DNA from: Rhodobacteraceae bacterium Alg231-30
Lineage (GTDB): Bacteria > Pseudomonadota > Alphaproteobacteria > Rhodobacterales > Rhodobacteraceae
Assembly (NCBI GenBank): GCA_900143615.1
Contig: FREU01000001.1
Span: 210,767 to 274,766 of the forward strand
DNA: 64,000 nucleotides
Direction: 5' to 3'
The notes under the pieces were generated by a model. The model did not search any database and was not told the origin of the DNA. It worked only from the letters and a program-made list of their open reading frames with translations. Position 1 is the first letter of the stretch. Every line of letters starts with the position of its first letter. Shown in pieces: positions 8,543 to 17,014 of this stretch. The position numbers were made by a program, and so were the translations under genes.

Positions 8543-9358
8543 ATGAACATGGAATTGGTCGCGAAAAACGGTTTGGTCTTGCTAGGATGTGGCAAGATGG
8601 GCTCTGCAATGCTGCAAGGGTGGCTCGCGGACGGTCTTCCCCCTGCATCTGTGTGGGTTCAGGACCCTTTCCCCAGCGACTGGCTGCAAAGTAGCGGCGT
8701 CCACATAAACACACCATTGCCATCGAATCCCGCGATTGTTTTGATCGCCGTGAAACCCCAAATGATGGCCGAAGCTCTGCCAGCCTTGCGCGAAATGGGG
8801 AATGGCGAAACACTGTTTGTCTCCGTGGCGGCTGGGATTTCGATTGCCACCTACGAAGAGATGTTGGGCGCTGCGACCCCCATCGTGCGCGCGATGCCCA
8901 ACACCCCTGCAGCTGTTGGAAAGGGTATCACGGCAATTGTGGGCAATGATCTGGCGGGCGTGTCCGGCTTGGATCTGGCCGAAGCTTTGTTGTTGGCGGT
9001 AGGGCAAGTTGTTCGGCTCGAGCGTGAGGCACAAATTGATGCAGTCACCGGTGTTAGCGGGTCTGGACCTGCTTATGTCTTTCACATGATTGAGACGCTG
9101 GCGGCTGCCGGAGAAGCGCAGGGGCTCGCCCCCGAATTGGCGATGGCCCTGGCCAAAGCCACGGTTGCGGGTGCGGGGGCCTTGGCCGAAACCGCTGAAG
9201 AAAGCCCCGAGCAATTGCGCATCAATGTGACCAGTCCTAACGGCACCACACAGGCTGCACTTGAGGTTCTGATGGATCCGGCAAAGGGCTTGCCGCCTTT
9301 GGTTATTCGCACCGTTGGAGCAGCTGTAAAGCGCTCGCAGGAGTTGGCAAATGGCTGA
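8543..9358 (+). CDS. proC: Pyrroline-5-carboxylate reductase
   Basis: ProC reduces 1-pyrroline-5-carboxylate to proline with NAD(P)H, the last step of proline synthesis, in the cytoplasm. The 271-residue protein shows the Rossmann motif LLGCGKMGSAML near the N-terminus, KPQMM in the cofactor region, the RAMPNTPAAVGKG segment, and the ProC signature region with SGSGPAYVFHMIE and NVTSPNGTTQAAL. The start chosen is ATG 8543 (MNMELVAKN), since the longer open frame overlaps the YbjN gene. The csaA-like gene overlaps its last 8 bases. Confidence 0.95.
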   Translation: MNMELVAKNGLVLLGCGKMGSAMLQGWLADGLPPASVWVQDPFPSDWLQSSGVHINTPLPSNPAIVLIAVKPQMMAEALPALREMGNGETLFVSVAAGISIATYEEMLGAATPIVRAMPNTPAAVGKGITAIVGNDLAGVSGLDLAEALLLAVGQVVRLEREAQIDAVTGVSGSGPAYVFHMIETLAAAGEAQGLAPELAMALAKATVAGAGALAETAEESPEQLRINVTSPNGTTQAALEVLMDPAKGLPPLVIRTVGAAVKRSQELANG

Positions 9359-9689
9359 GATCACCTTTGATGATTTTCAAAAGGTCGACATTCGTGTGGG
9401 TACAGTGGTGCGTGCTGAACTCTATCCCGAAGCCCGCAATCCTTCGATAAAGCTTTGGGTGGATTTTGGGGATGACCTAGGCGCGCGCAAAAGCTCAGCC
9501 CAGATCACCAAACATTACGATCCCGCAACATTAATCGGTAAACAGGTGCTGGCCGTGGTTAATTTTCCACCACGACAAATCGGAAAATTCATGTCCGAGA
9601 TTCTTGTGTTGGGCTTTCCCGACATGGCAGGGGACATTGTTTTGGCTGGCCCTGACGGACCTGTTCCAAACGGAGGGAAACTGCATTGA
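9351..9689 (+). CDS. csaA: tRNA-binding domain protein CsaA
   Basis: A 112-residue single-domain protein with the EMAP/OB-fold tRNA-binding fold also found at the end of MetRS and PheRS beta. The match to CsaA runs the full length: FDDFQKVDIRVGTVVRAE, the SSAQITKHY segment, VVNFPPRQIGKFMSE and LVLGFPD near the end. CsaA forms dimers and binds tRNA; a chaperone role in export was proposed for the Bacillus protein. It overlaps proC by 8 bases and the next gene by 4, so the three are translationally coupled. Confidence 0.92.
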   Translation: MAEITFDDFQKVDIRVGTVVRAELYPEARNPSIKLWVDFGDDLGARKSSAQITKHYDPATLIGKQVLAVVNFPPRQIGKFMSEILVLGFPDMAGDIVLAGPDGPVPNGGKLH

Positions 9690-10639
9690 AAAAACTGTTT
9701 GTCACTCGGCCGTTGCCTGAGGCTGTTTTGGTCGAAGCGCGTCGCCATTTTGATGTTGCAGTGCGCCAAAGCAATTTGCCGCTCAAGCCCAACGAGTTGC
9801 GTCAGGTTCTGCGTGATTTTGATCTGGTGTTACCAACCTTGGGTGACGTTTTTGATCGCCATGTTTTTGAGGATGTTGCCACTCCACGCTGTAGGCTACT
9901 CGCGAATTTTGGAGTTGGGTATAATCACATTGACGTGGTGGCCGCAGAAGCGGCGGGGATCGCTGTGAGTAATACGCCAGGGGCTGTGACCGACGCCACC
10001 GCAGACACAGCAATGACACTGATGTTGATGAGCGCCCGTCGTGCGGGAGAAGGGGAACGTCTGGTGCGCTCAGGCAGTTGGAAAGGCTGGCACCCGACGC
10101 AGATGCTGGGAATGCATCTTTCCGGAAAGACGGTGGGTATTGTTGGGATGGGGCGGATCGGTCAGGCCATCGCACAAAGGTGTTACTTTGGCTTTGGCAT
10201 GAAGATTTTGTATTGGAACCGTTCCGCAAAAATGATGGAGTTTGACACTGAGCGTGTTGAAGTTCTTTCAGAGTTGGCGGCCAGTGTTGACGTCTTGGTG
10301 GCCGCTGTGCCGGGGGGAGGCGACACTTATCACTTATTTGACGCGGACATCTTTGCTGCAATGCAGCCGCACGCGCATTTCATTAATATTTCACGAGGAG
10401 AGGTTGTCGACGAGGCGTCATTAATCGCCGCTCTCTCGACCCAACAAATTGGCGGAGCAGGGCTTGATGTTTATGAATTTGAACCGGAAGTTCCGCAAGC
10501 GCTGCGCGCTTTAGAAAACGTGACATTGTTGCCTCATTTGGGCACCGCTGCATTGGAAGTTCGCAGTCAGATGGGTCTGATGGCTGTTGAAAACCTGGTG
10601 GCTTTTGATCTTGGGAAGCCGCTCCCAAATCAGGTCTGA
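9686..10639 (+). CDS. D-isomer-specific 2-hydroxyacid dehydrogenase (glyoxylate/hydroxypyruvate reductase-like)
   Basis: 317 residues with the two-domain fold of D-2-hydroxyacid dehydrogenases. The NAD(P)-binding motif is GKTVGIVGMGRIGQAIAQR, with the family pattern NFGVGYNHIDV before it. The catalytic Arg lies in INISRGEVVDEASL, a Glu in GLDVYEFEPEVP, and the catalytic His in LLPHLGTA. The likely reaction is reduction of glyoxylate, hydroxypyruvate or a similar 2-ketoacid; specificity cannot be read. The TTG start at 9686 overlaps the csaA stop and has GGAGGG upstream, so it is the third gene of the proC-csaA unit. Confidence 0.88.
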   Translation: MKKLFVTRPLPEAVLVEARRHFDVAVRQSNLPLKPNELRQVLRDFDLVLPTLGDVFDRHVFEDVATPRCRLLANFGVGYNHIDVVAAEAAGIAVSNTPGAVTDATADTAMTLMLMSARRAGEGERLVRSGSWKGWHPTQMLGMHLSGKTVGIVGMGRIGQAIAQRCYFGFGMKILYWNRSAKMMEFDTERVEVLSELAASVDVLVAAVPGGGDTYHLFDADIFAAMQPHAHFINISRGEVVDEASLIAALSTQQIGGAGLDVYEFEPEVPQALRALENVTLLPHLGTAALEVRSQMGLMAVENLVAFDLGKPLPNQV

Positions 10640-10687
10640 CACCAACACCTAATGCAGCGCATGGCATGGGGTCAGGCCTGTTTTTTT
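10631..10687 (+). terminator. Rho-independent terminator after the proC-csaA-dehydrogenase unit
   Basis: CAGGTCTGA (10631-10639, containing the stop codon) pairs with TCAGGCCTG (10672-10680) in a 9-bp stem with one G-U. Seven T follow at 10681-10687. A small ATGC/GCAT hairpin sits in the loop. A second hairpin, GCGGGGC-TGC-GCCCCGC at 10710-10726, may serve the convergent tdk gene. Confidence 0.75.
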
Positions 10688-10747
10688 GGTGTTGAAAACA
10701 CCTCGGGGTGCGGGGCTGCGCCCCGCTCCTGTCCTGTTGGCACAGGC

Positions 10748-11341
10748 TTAGCTCTGTTTCTGAAGCGCATCCATCGCGATGCGCCAATGGCGGCGGCAAA
10801 GTGATACATAACTCTCATTGCCCCCGATCTGCACCTGCGCGCCTTCCCTCAAAACGCGTCCGTTTTCATCCTGACGAACAACCATGGTGGCCTTCTTACC
10901 GCAATGGCAGATCGTGCGGACTTCGCGCATCTCGTCCGACAATGCCAATAGAGCGGCCGAGCCAGGAAACAGATTTCCCTGAAAATCCACCCTCAGCCCG
11001 TAGCACATCACGGGAACTTTTATGTCATCGACCGTGCGGGCCAGTTGCCACACCTGTGTTTCGGTTAAAAACTGGGCTTCGTCGATAAAGACACAGGCAA
11101 TTGGCCCAGCCTCTAGTCGCGTGGCAATAGCTTCAAACAGATCCACGTCAGGCGTAAAGGTGTCAGCCTCTGCGGAAATGCCGATACGCGAAGCAATACG
11201 CCCGCTGCCGGCGCGGTGGTCTAGTTTTGCCGTCAGCAGGTAGGTCTGCATACCGCGTTCGCGATAGTTGTGGGACGCTTGCAGCAAAACCGTGGATTTG
11301 CCGGCATTCATTGTGGAGTAGTGAAAATAGAGCTTGGCCAT
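10748..11341 (-). CDS. tdk: Thymidine kinase (type II)
   Basis: Thymidine kinase phosphorylates thymidine with ATP in the salvage pathway. The 197-residue protein has the P-loop HYSTMNAGKST close to the N-terminus, the Walker B-like FIDEAQFL and the lasso-domain pattern YGLRVDFQGNLFPGS. The zinc site is visible as ICHCGKKA and later YVSLCRRHW. The frame extends upstream, but ATG 11341 (MAKLYFHYSTM) is the start usual for the family. It converges on the hydroxyacid dehydrogenase gene. Confidence 0.95.
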   Translation of the reverse strand: MAKLYFHYSTMNAGKSTVLLQASHNYRERGMQTYLLTAKLDHRAGSGRIASRIGISAEADTFTPDVDLFEAIATRLEAGPIACVFIDEAQFLTETQVWQLARTVDDIKVPVMCYGLRVDFQGNLFPGSAALLALSDEMREVRTICHCGKKATMVVRQDENGRVLREGAQVQIGGNESYVSLCRRHWRIAMDALQKQS

Positions 11342-11677
11342 GTCGCGGTGATAAATCGGTTGGCGCGTCTCTCGCAAGGGAGAAGCGGGCGAGGGGGCGC
11401 AGTTTTTCAACATACGCCCCATACCAGCCGGGGGATGCAGGCTCCGTATATGTCGCCCGCTTGCTGCAAGCGACGCTACGCGTCCTGCCGGCCAGGTGAA
11501 AAGCTCGTGAAAAACATCCCAAGAGCCCTATTCGCAACGCCCCAGCAAAAACCGCCGGGAACTGGCAATCCGGGGCCATGACCAACCGGTCTTTCCCAAA
11601 TGACAAATTCGGGGTAAGCCGTTAATGGGAAATGACTTAGCGGGTTCCCCCTAAATGGGGGAGATGATCAGGAGCAA
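11342..11677. other. 336-base intergenic region with a G/C-run inverted repeat
   Basis: No convincing gene is seen between tdk and the small regulator-like gene. The notable element is TCCCCC-TAAAT-GGGGGA at 11646-11662, a 6-bp perfect inverted repeat 15 bases before the next ATG, with the Shine-Dalgarno GGAG at 11671-11674 just after it. It could be an operator or a 5' leader hairpin. Confidence 0.5.
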
Positions 11678-12142
11678 ATGAATATGAGCGTTGTGAGCAG
11701 CTATCTGAAAAAGCACTCTGAGGCTCTGGTCAAAGATGTCGGGATTGAAGCAGCCTGCGAATTGACTGGAAAATCCAAGGCAACGCTGGGGCGTTACTAT
11801 TCGCCTCACGAGGAACACGCCGATCGGCATATGCCGATCGATGCGGTAGCCGCGTTGGAAGAAGCGGCCTCTTACCCGCATGTCACTGCGGCGCTGGCCG
11901 AGTTAAAGGGGATTTCACTGTCTCATGATGAACGCCGACGCAACAGCGAGGATTCTGGCGGAGTGAATTCTGATGTTATCGCGCTGAGCCAGCGTTTTGC
12001 CGTTCTCATGGGAGAATATACCCAGTCTATCGAGGATGGAATTATAACGATCGCCGAAGCCAAGCGGTTGCTGCGTGAAACGGTTGCGCTGCAGCAGGTG
12101 TTGGTGGACATGAAGTTGCATCTTGAAGAAGAAGCGACCTGA
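11678..12142 (+). CDS. Small putative DNA-binding protein (phage CII-like N-terminus)
   Basis: 154 residues. No family is recognised with certainty. The N-terminal half (about residues 15-70: GIEAACELTGKSKATLGRYY, then MPIDAVAALEEAASYPHV) has the layout of a phage CII or Cro-type helix-turn-helix that recognises a repressor-like operator. The C-terminal half is a long charged helix (SQRFAVLMGEYTQSIEDGII through LEEEAT), probably a coiled coil. GGAG precedes ATG 11678. The LuxR-type gene starts 3 bases after its stop, so the two form one operon and may regulate together. The helix-turn-helix call is inference from spacing, not from a database match. Confidence 0.6.
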   Translation: MNMSVVSSYLKKHSEALVKDVGIEAACELTGKSKATLGRYYSPHEEHADRHMPIDAVAALEEAASYPHVTAALAELKGISLSHDERRRNSEDSGGVNSDVIALSQRFAVLMGEYTQSIEDGIITIAEAKRLLRETVALQQVLVDMKLHLEEEAT

Positions 12143-12145
12143 GCC

Positions 12146-13024
12146 ATGACGATCCCGCCCTCGCGTCGGCCTACGCTGGACGCGGAAAGACATATTCCAG
12201 AGTTGCTTCAGGGTTTTCTCGTCGATCTTGAAACAACCCAAGGGTCTGCGGAGGTTTGGGCGCTGATCGTTGATGTCGGGCGCACGTTGCATCTGCCATA
12301 CATCGACTTCATCTCTGCGAACAATTACGCCAACTGGCGCAAAACTATTTTTGTCCGCACCTCATATGATTCCAGTTGGCTTAACGAGGTAAACGAAGAC
12401 CCCGATGTGAGTAAGTGGTCTTACTTTCGCACGCATGCTTTGCAGCACCTCACGCCGATTGCTGTGGGTCTGGAGTTTGTCGACGAATATCATCATATCC
12501 CAGAAAAGCGCTACAAAGTACTGGAAGAAGCCGCGCGTCGCGGTATGCGGGCGGGGTTTTCAATTCCTCTAAGGCTTCACGCACCGCCACAATCCGCGAT
12601 CATCACCTTTTCAGGGGATCACAGTAAACGCGACATGCATCTTATTATTCAGACCCATGGGTGGGTGCTAAACACGGTCGCAATGATGGGCCATCAACGA
12701 TACATGATGCACTTTGCCGCCGAATTTACCGAACGTAATCGAGTATCGGACAAGCAGCGTGAATTGCTGGAGATGATTGGCAATGGGCTTCAGGACAAGG
12801 TGATTGCAGATCAATTGGGTATTTCGGTGTCTGCAGTGCGCCAACGCATGAATAACATCTTGGCCAAGACAGGATTGAGTAATCGAGCTGATCTAGCCGC
12901 TTTGGCAATGAGCGTTGGTTTGGTGCCGGATCCTTTGAACCGTGAAGGCAGCCAGGATGCAATGATTTTGGTCGAAATGGGCGTCGCAAAAAGCGGACGA
13001 GGCCGGATACGTACTCGCGGATAA
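12146..13024 (+). CDS. LuxR-family transcriptional regulator, orphan (no luxI nearby)
   Basis: 292 residues. The C-terminal part has a clear LuxR/GerE helix-turn-helix: VSDKQRELLEMIGNGLQDKV, then ADQLGISVSAVRQRMNNILAK and TGLSNRADLAALA. The N-terminal ~170 residues resemble the autoinducer-binding domain, with the YDSSWLNEVNEDPD segment and GFSIPLRLHAPPQSAIITFSG. No acyl-homoserine-lactone synthase is present in the window, so it is a LuxR solo that may sense an exogenous or different ligand. It is coupled to the small upstream gene with a 3-base gap. Regulatory targets are unknown. Confidence 0.85.
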   Translation: MTIPPSRRPTLDAERHIPELLQGFLVDLETTQGSAEVWALIVDVGRTLHLPYIDFISANNYANWRKTIFVRTSYDSSWLNEVNEDPDVSKWSYFRTHALQHLTPIAVGLEFVDEYHHIPEKRYKVLEEAARRGMRAGFSIPLRLHAPPQSAIITFSGDHSKRDMHLIIQTHGWVLNTVAMMGHQRYMMHFAAEFTERNRVSDKQRELLEMIGNGLQDKVIADQLGISVSAVRQRMNNILAKTGLSNRADLAALAMSVGLVPDPLNREGSQDAMILVEMGVAKSGRGRIRTRG

Positions 13025-13039
13025 GACGTTTCGTAAAAA

Positions 13040-13063
13040 GGGTGCTCCGCAAGCGGAGCACCC
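13040..13063. terminator. Strong stem-loop after the LuxR-type gene
   Basis: GGGTGCTCCGC-AA-GCGGAGCACCC is an 11-bp perfect stem. The T-run is on the minus-strand side (AAAAA precedes the stem on the plus strand), so it reads best as a minus-strand terminator. It lies 15 bases after the LuxR stop and may stop transcription from both sides. Confidence 0.65.
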
Positions 13064-13388
13064 GAACGTCATGAAAAAGACTTTCGAAAAATCGATGTGC
13101 ACGGGTGTGCTCAACGACAAATTCTCTGCACGGGACTGCACAGAGTGGAAGCGATACGAGATAAAAATTCCCGCTCAGCCCCAATAGTACGGGACGTCTG
13201 GGGAAACGACACTATGTACAATTTGGTACTTCCAAGACCAATCTTAGCGCAGAAGGGTTTCCAAGTCTGGTACGGAAAACCGAAGTTTCGGATAGTTGAT
13301 AACTGTTATTTATGTCAGTTATTTGTGATTCAATTGTCTTTAATAGCAGTTTTGGCTGGGGCGTTTTTCTGCAACTGCGAATCGCGGG
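13064..13388. other. 325-base AT-rich gap with inverted repeats
   Basis: No gene with support was found. Two palindromic elements are present: CCGAA-GT-TTCGG near 13280-13291, and ATAACTG-N10-CAGTTAT at 13299-13322. The second has a 7-bp perfect match and overlaps a shorter AGTT-GAT-AACT palindrome. The stretch is richer in A/T than its neighbours. Confidence 0.45.
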
Positions 13389-14510
13389 CTAGTTTTTCTG
13401 CAGAAGCACAGAGCCCACGGAATATCCGGCGCCGAAGGAGCAGATCATGCCAATGTCACCGCAGTTCAGGTCGCTGGAGTGCTTGGAAAACGCGATGATA
13501 GATCCAGCGGACGAGGTGTTGGCGTACTCTTGCAAAATATTGGGCTGCTCTCCTGGCTCCGGTACGCGTCCCAAAACCTTCTTACCGATAAAATCGTTCA
13601 TGGTCTTATTGGCTTGATGTAGCCACAACCTATGCAAGTCAGATTGAGTAAAGTTTTCGTCGGCAAGGTGCGCCATCATGTGAGCTGACACCATCGGCAA
13701 AACTTCTTTAAAAACCTTACGCCCGTTTTGCATGAACTGCATGTCGCGGCGGTCTTTTACGCCGTCCGGGCGCGAGCGTCGAAGGAAACCGTTGTTGTTG
13801 CGAATGTTGTTTGAAAACTGCGTCGCACAGCGTGTCGACAGCACCGTAAAGTGATCACCCTTGGCGTCTTCGTCTCGTTCCAATATCGTCGCCGTAGCAA
13901 CATCTCCGAAAATGAAATGACAATCGCGATCGCGCCATTCTAAATGGGCCGAGCAGATTTCAGGGTTTACGACGATGGCCTTGCGAACTGATCCTGAGCG
14001 GATCATGTCAGCGGCTGCTTGAATGCCGAAGGTTGCCGAAGAACAGGCGACATTCATGTCAAAGGCAAACCCGCCGGCGCCTAGTTCTTTTTGTACTTCT
14101 ACGGCCACCGCCGGATAGGCGCGTTCTAGATTGGAGGCCGCGCATATCACCAAATCAATGTCGGCAGCGTTTACTCCGGCCTGTGATAGAGCCTTGTGAC
14201 ATGCGTCTAGGGCCATTTCGCACATTAACGAAGGTTCATCGTCACTGCGTTGACGCAGCAGAGGATGCATGATGTTCGGGTCTAACACCCCAGCCTTGTC
14301 GACAACATAACGTTGGTTGATGCCGGACGCCTTGTGAATGAATTCACTGGAAGAGTGTTCCAGTGCCACCACGTCGCCCGCAGAAATTGCGTCAGCGTTG
14401 ACTGCGTTTTGCTGATCTGCATAGGCGTTAAAGCTTTCGACCAATTCGTCATTGGTGATGACTTGATCCGGTGTGAAAACGCCGGTGCCGGTGATTGCAG
14501 GCTGGAACAT
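13389..14510 (-). CDS. Beta-ketoacyl-ACP synthase III-like protein
   Basis: 373 residues of the KAS III/FabH thiolase fold. The catalytic Cys is in FDMNVACSSATFGIQ, the His in RLWLHQANKTM and the Asn in EYANTSSAGSI, so the Cys-His-Asn triad is complete. FabH condenses acyl-CoA with malonyl-ACP to start fatty acid synthesis. This protein is longer than housekeeping FabH (about 320), has extra sequence near residues 40-80, and does not sit with plsX, so it is probably a second, specialised KAS III. The start is ATG 14510 with GAGG upstream; the longer frame adds an unlikely leader. Confidence 0.85.
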   Translation of the reverse strand: MFQPAITGTGVFTPDQVITNDELVESFNAYADQQNAVNADAISAGDVVALEHSSSEFIHKASGINQRYVVDKAGVLDPNIMHPLLRQRSDDEPSLMCEMALDACHKALSQAGVNAADIDLVICAASNLERAYPAVAVEVQKELGAGGFAFDMNVACSSATFGIQAAADMIRSGSVRKAIVVNPEICSAHLEWRDRDCHFIFGDVATATILERDEDAKGDHFTVLSTRCATQFSNNIRNNNGFLRRSRPDGVKDRRDMQFMQNGRKVFKEVLPMVSAHMMAHLADENFTQSDLHRLWLHQANKTMNDFIGKKVLGRVPEPGEQPNILQEYANTSSAGSIIAFSKHSSDLNCGDIGMICSFGAGYSVGSVLLQKN

Positions 14511-14680
14511 TTTGGGCCTCTCTGGGGTCTGGTGGCAGGCAGATAGCACCAGTATTGCAGGGATGGTCAAGGGTTTCCCCAAGGTCATCTGATGTTAGGT
14601 CGCATACCTCACAAGGAAAAGGGGTCTTCAGACGAGCGGCCTTTTATTGCTGAAGTGACAAGACCACAGACATTGATTTG

Positions 14681-15478
14681 TCAGTCCTTGCCCGAGTCTA
14701 TGAGAGTGTCCTGTTCAAATGGATCATCGGGATAGCCGACGCCCGCGAGATAGAGACCTTGGGGTGGACAAACCGGTCCGCAGGCTGCCCTGTCGCGGGC
14801 TTGGAGTGCCGTGGTCACATCTTGTGGCTCCCAAGCGCCGGCCCCGACACGTTCCAATGTGCCGACAAAACTGCGCACCTGATTGTGCAGAAAGGAGCGG
14901 GCGCGCACATGAAAGTGGATTTCCGGACCTGAAGGGGTTTCGGCGCGCGCAACACGCAATTCGTCCAAGGTTTTGAGCGGGCTGGCCGCCTGACAGATCG
15001 AGCTGCGGAAGGTGGTGAAGTCGTGGTGGCCTATCAGACGGTTCGCACCTTCCTGCATGGCGTCAGCATCTAGCTGGTTGTTTATTTGCCAGACGAGCCC
15101 GTGTTGATGCGTCGCAGGGGCGCGGCGCATGAGCAGGCGGAAAAAATATCGCCGCTCAAGTGCGGAAAAGCGGGCATGCCAGTCGTCGTCGACCAATGCG
15201 GCGGCGACAATGGACACTGGTGCAGGCTTTAGATGATAGTTCAGAGCCCCTGCTAGACGGAATGGATCCCAGTCCTTTTCCATGTCGCAATGCGCAACCT
15301 GACCAAGTGCGTGCACGCCTGCGTCGGTGCGACCGGCGGCAGCGATGGTGTGGTAGCAGGGTTCAAGTTTGGCAAGCGCGGCTTCAATGGTGCCCTGCAC
15401 CGAGGGTTGGTCGGCTTGGCGCTGCCATCCGGCGAAGGGTTTTCCGTGGTATTCGACTTTTAGGGCGTATCTGGGCAT
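14681..15478 (-). CDS. truA: tRNA pseudouridine(38-40) synthase
   Basis: TruA isomerises uridines 38-40 in the anticodon stem-loop of many tRNAs. The 265-residue protein starts [20 protein letters not shown] and contains the catalytic Asp in [14 protein letters not shown] (about residue 52). Further TruA patterns are [21 protein letters not shown] and [18 protein letters not shown]. The length is normal. It is a single gene here, divergent from ycjX. Confidence 0.95.
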   Translation of the reverse strand: MPRYALKVEYHGKPFAGWQRQADQPSVQGTIEAALAKLEPCYHTIAAAGRTDAGVHALGQVAHCDMEKDWDPFRLAGALNYHLKPAPVSIVAAALVDDDWHARFSALERRYFFRLLMRRAPATHQHGLVWQINNQLDADAMQEGANRLIGHHDFTTFRSSICQAASPLKTLDELRVARAETPSGPEIHFHVRARSFLHNQVRSFVGTLERVGAGAWEPQDVTTALQARDRAACGPVCPPQGLYLAGVGYPDDPFEQDTLIDSGKD

Positions 15479-15598
15479 GGGCGAGCGAATAGACTATTCG
15501 CCACTGGAAATGAAGTCTTGCAATACCTCGGGCAATGCCTCTGGAAAGTCAGTGCCGCAGCGCATAGGTTTCTTTGGAAACAGGCAAAGGGGCCGCAC

Positions 15599-17014
15599 GT
15601 GGTCATTTCCTCACTCGCTCATGGTGTTACACGTCGCGCTGAGGCTTTCGGCGATGCGGTTTCAGAAGCGTTGTTTGAACCGGTTATCCGACTGGGTGTG
15701 ACCGGTTTGGCGCGATCCGGCAAAACGGTCTTTATCACCTCATTGGTGGCCAACTTATTAGATCGCGGGCGGATGCCGCAGTTGGCTGCCGTGGCGGAAG
15801 GTCGAATTGAGGCTGCGTTTTTGCGCCCTCAGCCAAATCATTTGATCCCACGTTTTAACTTTGAAACGCATTTGGCGGAGATGACGGGCGGCGCACCTGT
15901 GTGGCCTGATAGCACGCGCGCTGTGAGTGAGTTGCGAGTGTCGTTGAGGGTGCGCCCGAATGGGATGCTGTCGGGGTTTCAAGGCACGCGCACTGTGCAT
16001 CTGGACATTGTTGACTACCCTGGTGAGTGGCTGCTGGATCTTGCGCTGTTGGACAAGAGTTTCGCGGAGTGGAGTGCGGAAGTTTTGCGACGGATCACGC
16101 TGCGTAGTGAAGCAGACGAGTTTCTGAGAACATTGGCGCAGATTGATCCTGCTGTGGATCTGGATGAGCCTGCCGCCAAGGCATTGGCCGAGAATTTTGC
16201 CGCCTATCTCAAAGCTGCGCGGCTGGCAGGGTTTTCTGATTGCACGCCGGGGCGGTTTTTGTTGCCTGGCGATTTGGAAGGTTCGCCTGTGTTGACCTTT
16301 GCGCCGTTGCCGGTTGACGCGCGTGCGGGGCGTCGGTCGTTGTGGCGCACATTTGAGAAGCGTTATGAGGCGTATAAGTCTCAGGTGGTGAAACCGTTTT
16401 TTCGCGATCACTTTTCCAAGATAGACCGCCAAGTGGTCTTGGTTGATGTGCTTGGAGCGATCCACAACGGGCCGATGGCGGTTGAGGATATGCGCGGGGG
16501 TCTGGCAGACATAATGTCGGCATTCAGGCCTGGCCGGAATGCTTGGTTGACGCGGCTCTTGTTGGGCAAACGGGTTGATAAAATCCTGTTTGCAGCGACC
16601 AAAGCCGATCATTTGCACCACACACAACACCCCCAGTTGACTGCTATTATACAAGCACTGACCCGCGAGGCCACTGATCGTGCGCAGTTTGCAGGCGCGC
16701 AAACGGCGGCTTTATCAATCGCATCGCTCAGAGCGACCGTGGAAGAAACGCTGCGCCATGACGGGGTGGATTTGGAGTGTGTGCGCGGACGATTGCTGGA
16801 AGATGGGCGACAGGCGGCGTTTTATCCCGGAGATTTGCCAGATGAGCCGTCGCAATTGTTGACGCCTGCCCGGCAAGGGGCGGAGCGCTGGCTGGATCAG
16901 GATTATCAGGTGATGAAGTTTTCGCCATCCCCGATGAGCCTGCGTCCCGGATCGGGGCCGCCGCATATCCGATTGGACCGCGCGGCAGAATTTCTGATTG
17001 GAGATAAGCTGTGA
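15599..17014 (+). CDS. ycjX: YcjX family P-loop NTPase (DUF463)
   Basis: About 471 residues. The P-loop GVTGLARSGKTVFITSLV is near the N-terminus and the second G-motif is HLDIVDYPGEWLLDL; both are diagnostic of the YcjX/DUF463 family, with later VLVDVLGAIHNGP and AATKADHLHH. YcjX is a stress-linked GTPase-like protein of uncertain role, always paired with YcjF. The frame opens at TTG 15518, but GTG 15599 (VISSLAHGVTRR), preceded by AAAGGGG, fits the family N-terminus better. ycjF starts in its stop codon region (4-base overlap). Confidence 0.9.
   Translation: MVISSLAHGVTRRAEAFGDAVSEALFEPVIRLGVTGLARSGKTVFITSLVANLLDRGRMPQLAAVAEGRIEAAFLRPQPNHLIPRFNFETHLAEMTGGAPVWPDSTRAVSELRVSLRVRPNGMLSGFQGTRTVHLDIVDYPGEWLLDLALLDKSFAEWSAEVLRRITLRSEADEFLRTLAQIDPAVDLDEPAAKALAENFAAYLKAARLAGFSDCTPGRFLLPGDLEGSPVLTFAPLPVDARAGRRSLWRTFEKRYEAYKSQVVKPFFRDHFSKIDRQVVLVDVLGAIHNGPMAVEDMRGGLADIMSAFRPGRNAWLTRLLLGKRVDKILFAATKADHLHHTQHPQLTAIIQALTREATDRAQFAGAQTAALSIASLRATVEETLRHDGVDLECVRGRLLEDGRQAAFYPGDLPDEPSQLLTPARQGAERWLDQDYQVMKFSPSPMSLRPGSGPPHIRLDRAAEFLIGDKL

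Noticed and set aside
13097..13498. 133-codon plus-strand frame near the LuxR gene
   Set aside because: Composition is not protein-like, it overlaps the 3' end of the KAS III gene, and it lacks a ribosome site.
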